DNA of 64,000 bases from Caballeronia sp. LZ062 (GTDB lineage Bacteria > Pseudomonadota > Gammaproteobacteria > Burkholderiales > Burkholderiaceae), in NCBI RefSeq assembly GCF_031450785.1, contig NZ_JARTWB010000001.1, positions 1,240,001 through 1,304,000 of the forward strand, read 5' to 3'. The stretch's first letter is position 1; each line of letters begins with the position of its first letter. The position numbers were made by a program, and so were the translations under genes. This document shows positions 16,942-24,984 of the stretch, one piece after another. The notes below the pieces were generated by a model. It made no database searches. It was given only the letters and a program-made list of their open reading frames with translations, and was not told the DNA's origin.

Positions 16942-18753
16942 GTGAAGAACATGAATGCGCGCAATTGCTTGCAGATTGCGTTTGCAGGCTTGATCGTGAC
17001 GGTGGTCTCGCATAGCGCATGGGCACAGAACGTGTCGCCAGCAGACGAGGCTGCCGCGGCTCGCGCCAACGCAGAACAGAACCAGCAGGTTCAGCAGCAG
17101 CGCGCCGCTCAGGAACGCGAGAAGGCCGTCAATGCGTCGTCCGTCCGGTCGACCGCGCCAGTAGACGGTGCCCGTCCTCAACTGCCGCACGAATCGCCCT
17201 GCTTTCGCATCGACGCGTTCGCGCTCGACGTGCCGGCAACACTGCCTGATGCTGTGCGTGCGAAGGGGGCATCCGCCCTGCCGCTCGACCCCTTTGGCTT
17301 CGCGCGTGATTGGCTGGTCCACTACGACGGCCAATGCGTCGGCAAAGACGGCGTGAACGTACTCACCAAGGGATTGCAACAGGCGATACTCAGTCGCGGC
17401 TATATTACGACTCGCGTGCTGCTGCCCGAGCAGGATCTGTCACGCGGCGTATTGAAGTTCGCGCTGGTGCCCGGCGTGATCCACGAGGTTCGGTTCGCCG
17501 GACCGATTTCTTGGGGCACATGGAAGACCGCATTCCCGACGCGCCCCGGCGACGTCCTCGACCTGCGCGACCTCGAACAAGGCGTCGAGCAGATGAAGCG
17601 CGTCGCATCGCAAGACGTCGACATGAAGATCGAGCCGACTAACGTACCGGGCGAAAGCGACGTCGTTCTGACGCTCAAACGTGCTAAGCCGTGGTCACTC
17701 GTCGCCTCGGTCGACAATTCGGGCAGCCGCGCGACCGGCAGACTGCAAGGTAACGTGAGTCTCGGCATCGACAACCCGCTGGGACTGAACGACATCTTCA
17801 CTATCGGCGCAAATCAAGATCTTGAGTTCGGCGACAAGGGCTTGGGCTCACACGGTTTCAACGGCTCGTATTCGGTGCCGTGGGGCTATTGGACCGCAAC
17901 GCTGTTCGGCAACACGAACACGTACTACCAACAGATCGCGGGCGTGAACCAGACATTCGTGTCGAGCGGCAACGCGCAGACGGCGGGATTGAAGCTGGCA
18001 CGCGTGCTCCACCGCGGCCAGAACGATGTCTTCGGCGGCTACGCGCAGTTGTCGAAGCGCTTCGGCGCGAGTTTCATCGACGACACCGAGATCGTGCTCC
18101 AGCACCGCAACAACACGTTCTTCGAAACGGGGCTGACCCACCGCCATTACTTCGGCGGGGCGCAGTTCGATGGCTCGCTCGCGTACCGGCAGGGGATCAA
18201 TGATCTCGGCGCAACCGGGGACCCCTCGCAACCGGCGGATGCCAACATCGCGCCGACGCCTGCAACGAAGCCGGCAGGTCCGACCTATCTGTACCACATG
18301 GCCGTGCTGGATGCGAACCTGTCGGTGCCATTCGCAATCGCATCGCAACCGCTTCGATACGTGACTACGTTCCACGGCCAATACACGAACGACACGCTGT
18401 TCTACATCGACGATATAACGATCGGCAGCCGATACACCGTGCGCGGTTTCGATGGTGAGCAGATGCTAGCAGGCGAAAAGGGCTTCTATTCGCGCAACGA
18501 ACTGCAAGCGCCGATCGGCAAGACCGGGCAGACGCTGTACGCGGGCATCGACTACGGCCACGTATTCGGACCGAACACGGCGTTTCTTGCAGGGACGCAA
18601 CTCGTCGGTGCGGTGATCGGTATTCGCGGCGGCGTGCCGTCGAAGTATGCAGGCTTCAGTTACGACCTGTTCGCCGGCACACCGCTCTACAAGCCGGCCA
18701 CGTTGGATACGTCACGCGTGACGGTCGGTTTCCAGATGACTGCGCAGTTCTAG
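16942..18753 (+). CDS. cdiB: Two-partner secretion outer-membrane transporter (CdiB/FhaC family)
   Basis: A protein of about 603 residues that would thread the CdiA/TpsA exoprotein through the outer membrane. A signal peptide (CLQIAFAGLIVTVVSHSAWA) is followed by a Q/A-rich linker, POTRA domains (SPCFRIDAFALDVPA, GLQQAILSRGYITTRVLLPE, LKFALVPGVIHEVRF) and a 16-strand-type barrel with TIGSRYTVRGFDGEQMLAGE, the family VRGF motif. The GTG at 16942 is chosen because AGGAA precedes it by 6-7 bp; the next ATG is 16951. The gene looks intact although its substrate gene is destroyed. Confidence 0.92.
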   Translation: MKNMNARNCLQIAFAGLIVTVVSHSAWAQNVSPADEAAAARANAEQNQQVQQQRAAQEREKAVNASSVRSTAPVDGARPQLPHESPCFRIDAFALDVPATLPDAVRAKGASALPLDPFGFARDWLVHYDGQCVGKDGVNVLTKGLQQAILSRGYITTRVLLPEQDLSRGVLKFALVPGVIHEVRFAGPISWGTWKTAFPTRPGDVLDLRDLEQGVEQMKRVASQDVDMKIEPTNVPGESDVVLTLKRAKPWSLVASVDNSGSRATGRLQGNVSLGIDNPLGLNDIFTIGANQDLEFGDKGLGSHGFNGSYSVPWGYWTATLFGNTNTYYQQIAGVNQTFVSSGNAQTAGLKLARVLHRGQNDVFGGYAQLSKRFGASFIDDTEIVLQHRNNTFFETGLTHRHYFGGAQFDGSLAYRQGINDLGATGDPSQPADANIAPTPATKPAGPTYLYHMAVLDANLSVPFAIASQPLRYVTTFHGQYTNDTLFYIDDITIGSRYTVRGFDGEQMLAGEKGFYSRNELQAPIGKTGQTLYAGIDYGHVFGPNTAFLAGTQLVGAVIGIRGGVPSKYAGFSYDLFAGTPLYKPATLDTSRVTVGFQMTAQF

Positions 18754-19113
18754 GGAAGCTGAGAGTTGCTCGTTCGATTGATCGCATGGTGGCGGTGAAC
18801 ATCAACCCGGCGGTGACCTTAACCGATGTGAATGTCTCTGCCGCGAGCAACGTCCCAATCACGATCTCGCTGGACACGCAAAGCGGCTCTAGCTATTACC
18901 GTCAGACAGAATCTGGGCTGATGAGTAACGGTAGGCATGTCGGATGCCCGAAACATTTGGTAGCATGCGCAGATGGGTTCACCATCGAAGGTACTCGTAT
19001 GACGAATAGCAAACGCTTGCATGACACAGACTGTGCGGCGTTCCCCGTCTCATTCACGTAACAGTTTCCCGTTCAAATTACGGCGAAGCGCAATACGCTC
19101 CCCGCTAACAGCA
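18754..19113. other. Intergenic stretch, nothing recognised
   Basis: About 360 bp between cdiB and the phosphopantetheinyl transferase gene. A short open frame at 18786-19061 has no family resemblance and no ribosome site, so I do not call it. The promoter of the downstream gene probably lies here. Confidence 0.4.
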
Positions 19114-19794
19114 ATGCCCGCGCGATGCACGCCCTTGCTGACCGATGCACCCGCCGACGTGCGGCTATGGCTGATCGACATCGATCTGAACGCGCCGCTC
19201 CCGGCGTTAGATGAGGGCGTGCTGCAAGCCGACGAGCGCGAGCGTACACGGCGCTTCCTGCGGCACGGAGATGCCGCTCGCTTCGTCACGATGCGCGCCA
19301 CGCTGCGCCGCCTGCTCGCTGCTGATGTCGGCATCCCTGCCGCTATGCTGCCGCTCTTTTCGGACGCGAACGGACGTCCCGTGCTCGGTATGCGCAACGG
19401 GCCCGATTTCAACGTGTCGCATTCGGGAGCGCATGGCCTGATCGCGATCTCCTTCGAGCGGCGCGTAGGCGTCGACATCGAAGAAGCGCGGCAAGCATTC
19501 GACTGGCGCGAACTGCAAGCCACCGTTCTGCATGCCGAGGATCAGCGCGTGATCGACGCCATGCCGCAAGCCGATCAGCTCGACGCATTCCTGGCATGCT
19601 GGACCGCTAAGGAGGCGGTGCTGAAAGCGCATGGCGTGGGAATCGGCAGTCACGCGCTGACGATGCCTTCTTTTTCCGTCCTGCCGCGCGACGGCATGCG
19701 CTATGCGTTGTCCATCGAAGCAGGCCGGTTTCGCGCGGAATCCGTTGCAGCGCCCAAGGGCTATGCAGCGGCGCTTGCCTGGTCGGACCAATAA
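19114..19794 (+). CDS. 4'-phosphopantetheinyl transferase (Sfp type)
   Basis: A protein of about 226 residues that would transfer phosphopantetheine from CoA to a carrier-protein serine. Family motifs are present in order: RFVTMRATLRRLLA, GRPVLGMRNGPDFNVSHSG, the Mg-binding RRVGVDIEEA, and FLACWTAKEAVLKAHGVGIG. The ATG at 19114 gives MPARCTPLLTDAPADVRLW, a normal start; upstream in-frame sequence is not conserved-looking. No polyketide or peptide synthetase is in the window, so its carrier partners are elsewhere. Confidence 0.9.
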   Translation: MPARCTPLLTDAPADVRLWLIDIDLNAPLPALDEGVLQADERERTRRFLRHGDAARFVTMRATLRRLLAADVGIPAAMLPLFSDANGRPVLGMRNGPDFNVSHSGAHGLIAISFERRVGVDIEEARQAFDWRELQATVLHAEDQRVIDAMPQADQLDAFLACWTAKEAVLKAHGVGIGSHALTMPSFSVLPRDGMRYALSIEAGRFRAESVAAPKGYAAALAWSDQ

Positions 19795-19797
19795 CCG

Positions 19798-20304
19798 TCA
19801 GACCGCCTGGCCGCGCAGCAAATCACGATGCGTCAGATAGAGACGCAAATCGAATTCGATCTGGTGGTAGCCCGGCTGCATCAACTCGCACAGGCGGTAA
19901 AACGCCTTGTTGTGATCGCTTTCCTTGAGGTGCGCGAGTTCGTGCACCACGATCATTCGCAGAAATTCCGGCGCCGTGTCCCTGAACAGCGACGCGATGC
20001 GAATCTCCTTCTTCGCCTTGAGCTTGCCGCCTTGCACTCGCGAGATGGCGGTATGCAGGCCGAGCACGTGGCGCAGCACATCCAGCTTGCTGTCGTAACA
20101 AACCTTGTCGATGGCCGGCGCGACGCGCAAGAACTCATTCTTCAGATCCGCGCAGTACTGATACAGCGCGCGGTCCGACTGCACGACGTGCTTGTGAGGA
20201 TATCGCGCGTCGAGATACGGCCCGAGCTGTTGCTGGGCGATGAGTCGGCGCACCTTGTCCTGTAGCGTGTTGGGGTAGGCGCTCAGGTATTTCAGGTGTT
20301 GCAT
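19798..20304 (-). CDS. YgjP-like zinc metallopeptidase domain protein (DUF45/M48-type)
   Basis: A protein of about 168 residues with the zinc signature MIVVHELAHLKESDHNKAFY (HExxH, then a downstream His) near residues 125-145. It is preceded by GGKLKAKKEIRIASLFRDTA and a helical N-terminal half. This matches the YgjP/DUF45 group of small putative metallopeptidases. Start chosen at 20304 (MQHLKYLSAYPNTLQDK). Ribosome site weak; an upstream ATG at 20391 is possible. The stop lies 3 bp from the convergent Sfp gene. Substrate unknown. Confidence 0.85.
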   Translation of the reverse strand: MQHLKYLSAYPNTLQDKVRRLIAQQQLGPYLDARYPHKHVVQSDRALYQYCADLKNEFLRVAPAIDKVCYDSKLDVLRHVLGLHTAISRVQGGKLKAKKEIRIASLFRDTAPEFLRMIVVHELAHLKESDHNKAFYRLCELMQPGYHQIEFDLRLYLTHRDLLRGQAV

Positions 20305-20534
20305 GACGGCTGATGAGAGAGATGACTTTGCAGCGTGCGTCGACGCGCGGCGGCAATCGCGCGCAACGGTTCCAGGCTTCATTTTAGTCATAGACGCGCG
20401 AGCTCGCCGACGAAGCGCGCGAAGCGTGCCCCAACGCACGCAATTGCGTAAGTTTGTGTATCGCCGCGCGCATTGAAGCATGTGCCGTGCGAATATGCGC
20501 GCTTTCTTAAGCACGCGGTTCAAGGCAGGTTTAC

Positions 20535-21041
20535 ATGGCATCGAGCAAGGCCCATCACGCGACGGGATGGGCAGCGGGAATCATCGCGGCGGCGCTGGTC
20601 AGCAAAGCGGCTGGCGTGAATTACCTTTCCTGCGCGTTGGCCGTTTTGGGCGGCGTGGTCGGCGCGACTGCACCGGACTGGCTCGAAGTCGCATGGTGGA
20701 CCAGGAAGCGCAAGCTATGGGTCACGCATCGCACACTCACGCACTGGGGCGTGGGCTGGGCGGCGCTTCTCGCGTTGTCGTGGCACTTGCTCGGACGGCA
20801 CCCCGCAGTGCCGTTCGCATTCGGCTTCGCGTGCGGTGGCATCATGCATCTGCTGGCCGACTGGCCAAACCCGCTCGGCGTGCCGTGGATCGGCGCACGC
20901 CATTCGCTCAGGCTATGGACGAGCGGACATTGCGACCTGATCGTCGTTGGTGCCGCCTGGCTTGCGGCACTTTATGTCGCCGATGGTGTCTGGTTTCATC
21001 ATGAGTATGGGCGCATGTTGCTTGGCGTGCTGCGCGCCTGA
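20535..21041 (+). CDS. YdjM/DUF457-type inner-membrane metal-dependent hydrolase
   Basis: A 168-residue membrane protein with about four segments. Conserved histidine and aspartate motifs are typical of the family: SSKAHHATGW near the start, GATAPDWLEV, THRTLTHWGVGW and GGIMHLLADWPNPLGVPW. In other bacteria a member (YdjM) is a LexA-controlled inner-membrane protein of unknown biochemical role. It reads divergently from the metallopeptidase gene. Confidence 0.85.
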   Translation: MASSKAHHATGWAAGIIAAALVSKAAGVNYLSCALAVLGGVVGATAPDWLEVAWWTRKRKLWVTHRTLTHWGVGWAALLALSWHLLGRHPAVPFAFGFACGGIMHLLADWPNPLGVPWIGARHSLRLWTSGHCDLIVVGAAWLAALYVADGVWFHHEYGRMLLGVLRA

Positions 21042-21075
21042 TCGTCGATTCATTCACGCTTACCGGACTTGACCC

Positions 21076-21570
21076 ATGCCAATGAAACAAGCGCGGAACC
21101 GCATTTTCCTCGTCCTTTTGGTTTTCGCCACGTTTATGCTCGGCGGATGCGCGGGCTTCCTGAACCGCGATGCGTTGCGCGTCAACGTTGCAGGAATCGA
21201 GCCGCTTGAAGGGCAGGGGCTCGAGATGCGGTTCGCCGTGAAGCTGCGCGTGCAGAATCCGAACGATACGTCCATCGATTTCGACGGCGTCGCGCTCGAT
21301 CTCGATGTGAACGGCCGGGCCTTTGCCAGCGGCGTGAGCCCGCAGCGCGGGACGGTGCCGCGTTTCGGCGAAGTGGTTGTCGCTGTGCCGGTGACGGTAT
21401 CGGCGTGGTCCGTCGCGCGGCAAGCGTTGGGCTTTGCGAGCGGCGACGCCATGACCAAGGTTTCATATGTTGCGCGGGGCCGGCTCGCAGGCGGACCGTT
21501 CGGCGGCGCGCGCTTCTCTGATCAGGGCACCATCGACTTTCCGACGGGAAGCGGCGCATTCGGCTACTGA
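21076..21570 (+). CDS. LEA type 2 (WHy domain) lipoprotein
   Basis: A 164-residue protein with a lipoprotein signal (IFLVLLVFATFMLGGCAG; lipobox LGGC). It is followed by a late-embryogenesis-abundant type 2 domain: IEPLEGQGLEMRFAVKLRVQ, NPNDTSIDFDGVALDLDVNG and FGEVVVAVPVTVSAW. It should be anchored in the outer or inner membrane on the periplasmic side; WHy-domain proteins are linked to desiccation or general stress. It lies 34 bp after the DUF457 gene and is probably co-transcribed. Confidence 0.88.
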   Translation: MPMKQARNRIFLVLLVFATFMLGGCAGFLNRDALRVNVAGIEPLEGQGLEMRFAVKLRVQNPNDTSIDFDGVALDLDVNGRAFASGVSPQRGTVPRFGEVVVAVPVTVSAWSVARQALGFASGDAMTKVSYVARGRLAGGPFGGARFSDQGTIDFPTGSGAFGY

Positions 21571-21636
21571 GTTCTGACGCAATGACGAGCGCTGGCAGGC
21601 GCTCGTGTACATAAAAAGCTCGTCAATGCACGCAAC

Positions 21637-21915
21637 TTAGTGCGTGATGCGCGGGCCGTTTGCCTCGTCGTGGTGGAACTCGAAGTGCGCGTTGCCCGGC
21701 GCTGCGTCGTGATGAGCGAACTCTTCCTGACGCTTGTGTTCTTCGCGAGCCTGACGCGCTTCGCGCTCGTTACGGGCATCGCGCTCATGCGCTTCATCGA
21801 CGCGCTCGCGATGCTCCTTGCGCTCGAAACGCTCGTGACGCTCGGCTTCGTGCGACTTGGCATACGCACCCGCCGACAGGCAGGCGATGAGAGCAGCAGC
21901 AAACAGCTTCTTCAT
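21637..21915 (-). CDS. Small secreted His/Glu/Arg-rich protein
   Basis: A 92-residue protein with a Sec signal peptide (MKKLFAAALIACLSAGAYA). The mature part is almost entirely charged: ERHERFERKEHRERVDEAHE, then EREARQAREEHKRQEEFAHH. It is probably a periplasmic helical or disordered protein, and the many histidines could bind metal. No family recognised. Convergent with the LEA lipoprotein gene. Confidence 0.7.
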   Translation of the reverse strand: MKKLFAAALIACLSAGAYAKSHEAERHERFERKEHRERVDEAHERDARNEREARQAREEHKRQEEFAHHDAAPGNAHFEFHHDEANGPRITH

Positions 21916-22094
21916 TCTAGACATCCTTCAGTTAGACATCGCAGACCGGTTGGCATGCAATGCCCAACAAAACGCCAGCGTGTGCTTCCCGTTGACGCTT
22001 GTTGCTTTGGTGTAAGGACATTCAACAATGTTTGGCAATCAGCGATAAATAATCGGTCAAGCAGTAAGGGATCCGAAGTAACATGCGCGGCATG

Positions 22095-22464
22095 ACGTGT
22101 ATGCCGTTTCCGGAGACTATGCCGATGCAATGCTTACTGATTCGGTTCGTGCATGGCCCTCGCCGCACTGCGAGATTTCCATTGACGCCCTCGCCAGGCG
22201 AACCAACCGCGTTTCCTGCCGATGGGCTGCATACGAGAATTGCGATTAGGCGTTCGCCATCAACATACACGTCGGCTGGACCGAAGCCGAGGATGACGAC
22301 AGTTGCACGCAACATCGTCGCCGCGTTGACGCCGCATGACGGGCGATGAGGGCGATCGCGTGAAGGCGGCGCATGGACCGAACTATGAGCGGCTCAAGCA
22401 GGTGAAGCGTCGTCAAGATCCGTTGAACGTGTGCCTCGGCAACCAGAACATCCAGCCGTCGTAA
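22095..22464 (+). pseudogene. C-terminal remnant of an FAD-linked oxidoreductase (BBE domain)
   Basis: Scattered frames recover the end of a berberine-bridge-type oxidoreductase: AWPSPHCEISIDALARRTNR, then AAYENCD, a stop, then AFAINIHVGWTEAEDD. After a gap and frameshift comes MTGDEGDRVKAAHGPNYERL followed by KQVKRRQDPLNVCLGNQNIQ and PS with a proper stop at 22462-22464. The family ending is normally ...YDP.N.FRLNQNI.P. The N-terminal FAD domain is absent. Clear pseudogene. Confidence 0.7.
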
Positions 22465-22503
22465 TGCATGGCGCGCGCCGCGAATGCAGCCGGCGCTCGT
22501 CGT

Positions 22504-22836
22504 TCACGGCCGTTGCACATAACGCTGCGCGCTTCGATCGTCGTTGCTTGGTGCCTCGTAGACGAGTTCCCGTGTTTCGCTGCTCAGGCACTCACGCAAT
22601 GCGCCGAGAAACGTTGGATCCACGGCAAGGCGCAATCGGTCAAACCGATGATGTAGTCTGCTTTGCTCGAGAAACGCCGCAATGGCTTGCGCGAATCGCT
22701 GGCGGTTCTTCTCGCTTTTGTCAGCAGCCGCGTTCCTGATGTCTTCGACCTGCTGAAGCTCGACTTTGAGTCCCCGCGTTTCGAAGATGCGGGCGCGGTT
22801 GTCGTCGGCGGCAAGAACCCACGTGATGGCGGTCAT
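22504..22836 (-). CDS. Host attachment protein family, short form
   Basis: A 110-residue member of the family named after an Agrobacterium attachment protein, related to the BaeRF/eRF1-like fold. The start MTAITWVLAADDNRARIFET and the C-terminal FDRLRLAVDPTFLGALRECL are typical. The middle, usually a basic/Gly-rich segment of some 30-40 residues, is largely absent. The start is backed by GGGAGGA. It could be a naturally short version or one with an in-frame deletion. Role unknown. Confidence 0.75.
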   Translation of the reverse strand: MTAITWVLAADDNRARIFETRGLKVELQQVEDIRNAAADKSEKNRQRFAQAIAAFLEQSRLHHRFDRLRLAVDPTFLGALRECLSSETRELVYEAPSNDDRSAQRYVQRP

Positions 22837-22900
22837 GGTGCTTCCTCCCGGTCGCTTGGCTTAAGCGACGCTCGCGCCATTGTGCTCCGATTCGCGCGAT

Positions 22901-24418
22901 TCAACAGCCCGCCACGCTGCCGCGTTGCAGCATGGAGCCCGTCTTTGCAAAGCGTTCATGCAATGCGAAAGCCCGTTCCAAGCAATGCGGCGTGTGGCCG
23001 CCGCGTCCTGTTGCGTCGCGGTAATAGTCGCGCAAAAAGTCTTGGTAGAGCGGGTGCGCGCACTTGTCGATCACCGTCAGCGCACGCTCGCGAGGCGCAA
23101 GGCCGGACAGGTTCGCAAGTCCGCGCTCGGTCACGATCACGTCCACGTCGTGTTCGTTGTGATCGCAATGCGGGACCATCGGCACAATACTCGAAATGCA
23201 GCCGTTCTTCGCGATGGATTTCGTTGCAAACACGGCATACGATGCATTGCGCGCGAAGTCGCCCGACCCGCCAATGCCGTTCATCATGTGCGTGCCGCCT
23301 ACATGCGTCGAATTCACGTTGCCGTAGATGTCGGCCTCCAGCGCGGTGTTGATCGCGATAAGCCCGAGACGACGAATGACTTCCGGATGATTGCTCACTT
23401 CCTGCGGGCGCAGCACGAGCCGGTCGCGGTAGCGGTCCAGATCGTTCAGGACCTGTTCCTGGCGCTTGGCCGATAACGTCATCGACGCGCCGGACGCGAA
23501 GGCGAGCTTGCCGGCATCGAAGAGATCGAAAGCGGAGTCTTGCAGGACCTCGGAATAGAGCGTGAGCGCTTCGAAAGGCGATGCGGCGAAGCCGGACAGA
23601 ACCGCATTCGCGATAGTACCGATGCCGGCCTGCAAGGGTGGCAATGCCTTGGGCAGACGGCCGCGCGACACTTCGTGCTGGAAGAACTCGATGAGATGGC
23701 CAGCGATCATCGCTGTTTCATCATCGGCGGGCAGCACGGTCGAGGGGCTGTCGGGCTGATTTGTAACGACTATAGCCGCGATCTTTTCGAGCGGAATGTC
23801 GATACAGGTAGTCCCCACGCGATCGCGCGGGTGAACGAGCGGCAGCGGCGCGCGTGACGGGCGGGGCGCAGGCGACCAGATGTCGTGCAAGCCTTCGAGT
23901 GCGAGCGGCTGCGCGAGATTGAGCTCGACAATGACCTTCTGCGCCAACATCGGGAAAGTCGCTGAATTGCCTACGGACGTGCTCGGCACAATGGCGCCGG
24001 TTTCCGTGATCGCAACGGCTTCGATGATCGCGATATCGAGCGTGCCCAGACGATGATCGCGCAACAGCTCGACGGTCTCGGAGAGATGCTGATCGATAAA
24101 CATGACTTCGCCGCGATTGATGGCGCGACGCAACGTGGTATCGACCTGGAACGGCAGGCGGCGCTCCAGCGCACCGGCTTCCGTGAGAATGCGGTCGATG
24201 TCGTTGCCAAGCGACGCGCCCGTCATGAGCGTGATACGCAGCGGATCGCGTTCCTCTCGCGCACGACGTGCTATTTCAATGGGTACCGCTTTCGCATCGC
24301 CGGCGCGGGTAAATCCGCTCGCGCCCACGCTCATGCCATTGCGTACGAGCTGCGCTGCATCGGCTGCGGAGGTGATCTTTCCGCGTAGCGCGGCACAACG
24401 AATGCGATCTTCGAACAT
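22901..24418 (-). CDS. Acetyl-CoA hydrolase / succinyl-CoA:acetate CoA-transferase
   Basis: A protein of about 505 residues of the class I CoA-transferase type. It begins MFEDRIRCAALRGKITSAAD with MSVGASGFTRAGDAKAVPIE. The catalytic glutamate region is likely in DIAIIEAVAITETGAIVPST, and the C-terminal glycine-rich loop is in NSTHVGGTHMMNGIGGSGDF with ARNASYAVFATKS. It would exchange CoA between succinyl-CoA or propionyl-CoA and acetate. The ATG at 24418 fits the family N-terminus better than 24448. The gene stands alone. Confidence 0.9.
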   Translation of the reverse strand: MFEDRIRCAALRGKITSAADAAQLVRNGMSVGASGFTRAGDAKAVPIEIARRAREERDPLRITLMTGASLGNDIDRILTEAGALERRLPFQVDTTLRRAINRGEVMFIDQHLSETVELLRDHRLGTLDIAIIEAVAITETGAIVPSTSVGNSATFPMLAQKVIVELNLAQPLALEGLHDIWSPAPRPSRAPLPLVHPRDRVGTTCIDIPLEKIAAIVVTNQPDSPSTVLPADDETAMIAGHLIEFFQHEVSRGRLPKALPPLQAGIGTIANAVLSGFAASPFEALTLYSEVLQDSAFDLFDAGKLAFASGASMTLSAKRQEQVLNDLDRYRDRLVLRPQEVSNHPEVIRRLGLIAINTALEADIYGNVNSTHVGGTHMMNGIGGSGDFARNASYAVFATKSIAKNGCISSIVPMVPHCDHNEHDVDVIVTERGLANLSGLAPRERALTVIDKCAHPLYQDFLRDYYRDATGRGGHTPHCLERAFALHERFAKTGSMLQRGSVAGC

Positions 24419-24663
24419 CGATATCTCCACCAACACTGACTGAATCATGCGCTCGCATGCATCTCATCCTGACCGATGACTCACGTGCATTTGCTGGCGG
24501 CGCCGGCTCAATACGTTCTGGTGACTTGGGTATCGGCAGAGAGAGACTTGCGAACGACGCCGGGATTATAGGTATTGCCTGACGCTTTCATAGCCGTGCG
24601 TCGCCACACGGCAATTCAGGATGCGATTCTTTTGCGCTTTGTCTAATTTCAGCGCCGTTGCGC

Positions 24664-24858
24664 TCAACTGCCGCCGAAGAAGACCGTGCAATAACTGGCC
24701 GGGCCGACGCATTCCTGCGACGAGTTGGACGGTTGACTCGAGGACTGAGCCGACGACTGACTGGCGTTACTGGCAGCAGCAGGCGCGGACGTTTGTGCGA
24801 TCGCGAGCGATGCGCCCGACACCATGATTGCAGCGATTGCGAATTGAAGCGATTTCAT
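24664..24858 (-). CDS. Small secreted Ser/Ala/Gln-rich protein
   Basis: A 64-residue product with a strong AAGGAG ribosome site, a signal peptide (MKSLQFAIAAIMVSGASLAI) and a low-complexity mature part (ASNASQSSAQSSSQPSNSSQ). It ends ECVGPASYCTVFFGGS with two cysteines. No family assigned. Similar short secreted proteins are frequent in Burkholderiaceae. Confidence 0.65.
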   Translation of the reverse strand: MKSLQFAIAAIMVSGASLAIAQTSAPAAASNASQSSAQSSSQPSNSSQECVGPASYCTVFFGGS

Positions 24859-24984
24859 CGAACTCTCCTTGGGACCTGACCGCCGGCATGGATTGCCTCG
24901 GCACGAAGACACTATAGGCAGCGGCCTTCACGCGATAAATCGTCGTGGATGGAAGGCACATTTCCATGCAAGGGAAAGATCGGC

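Noticed and set aside
18786-19061. Possible 91-residue gene after cdiB
   Set aside because: No ribosome site, no domain, unusual composition; it ends inside the upstream region of the Sfp gene.
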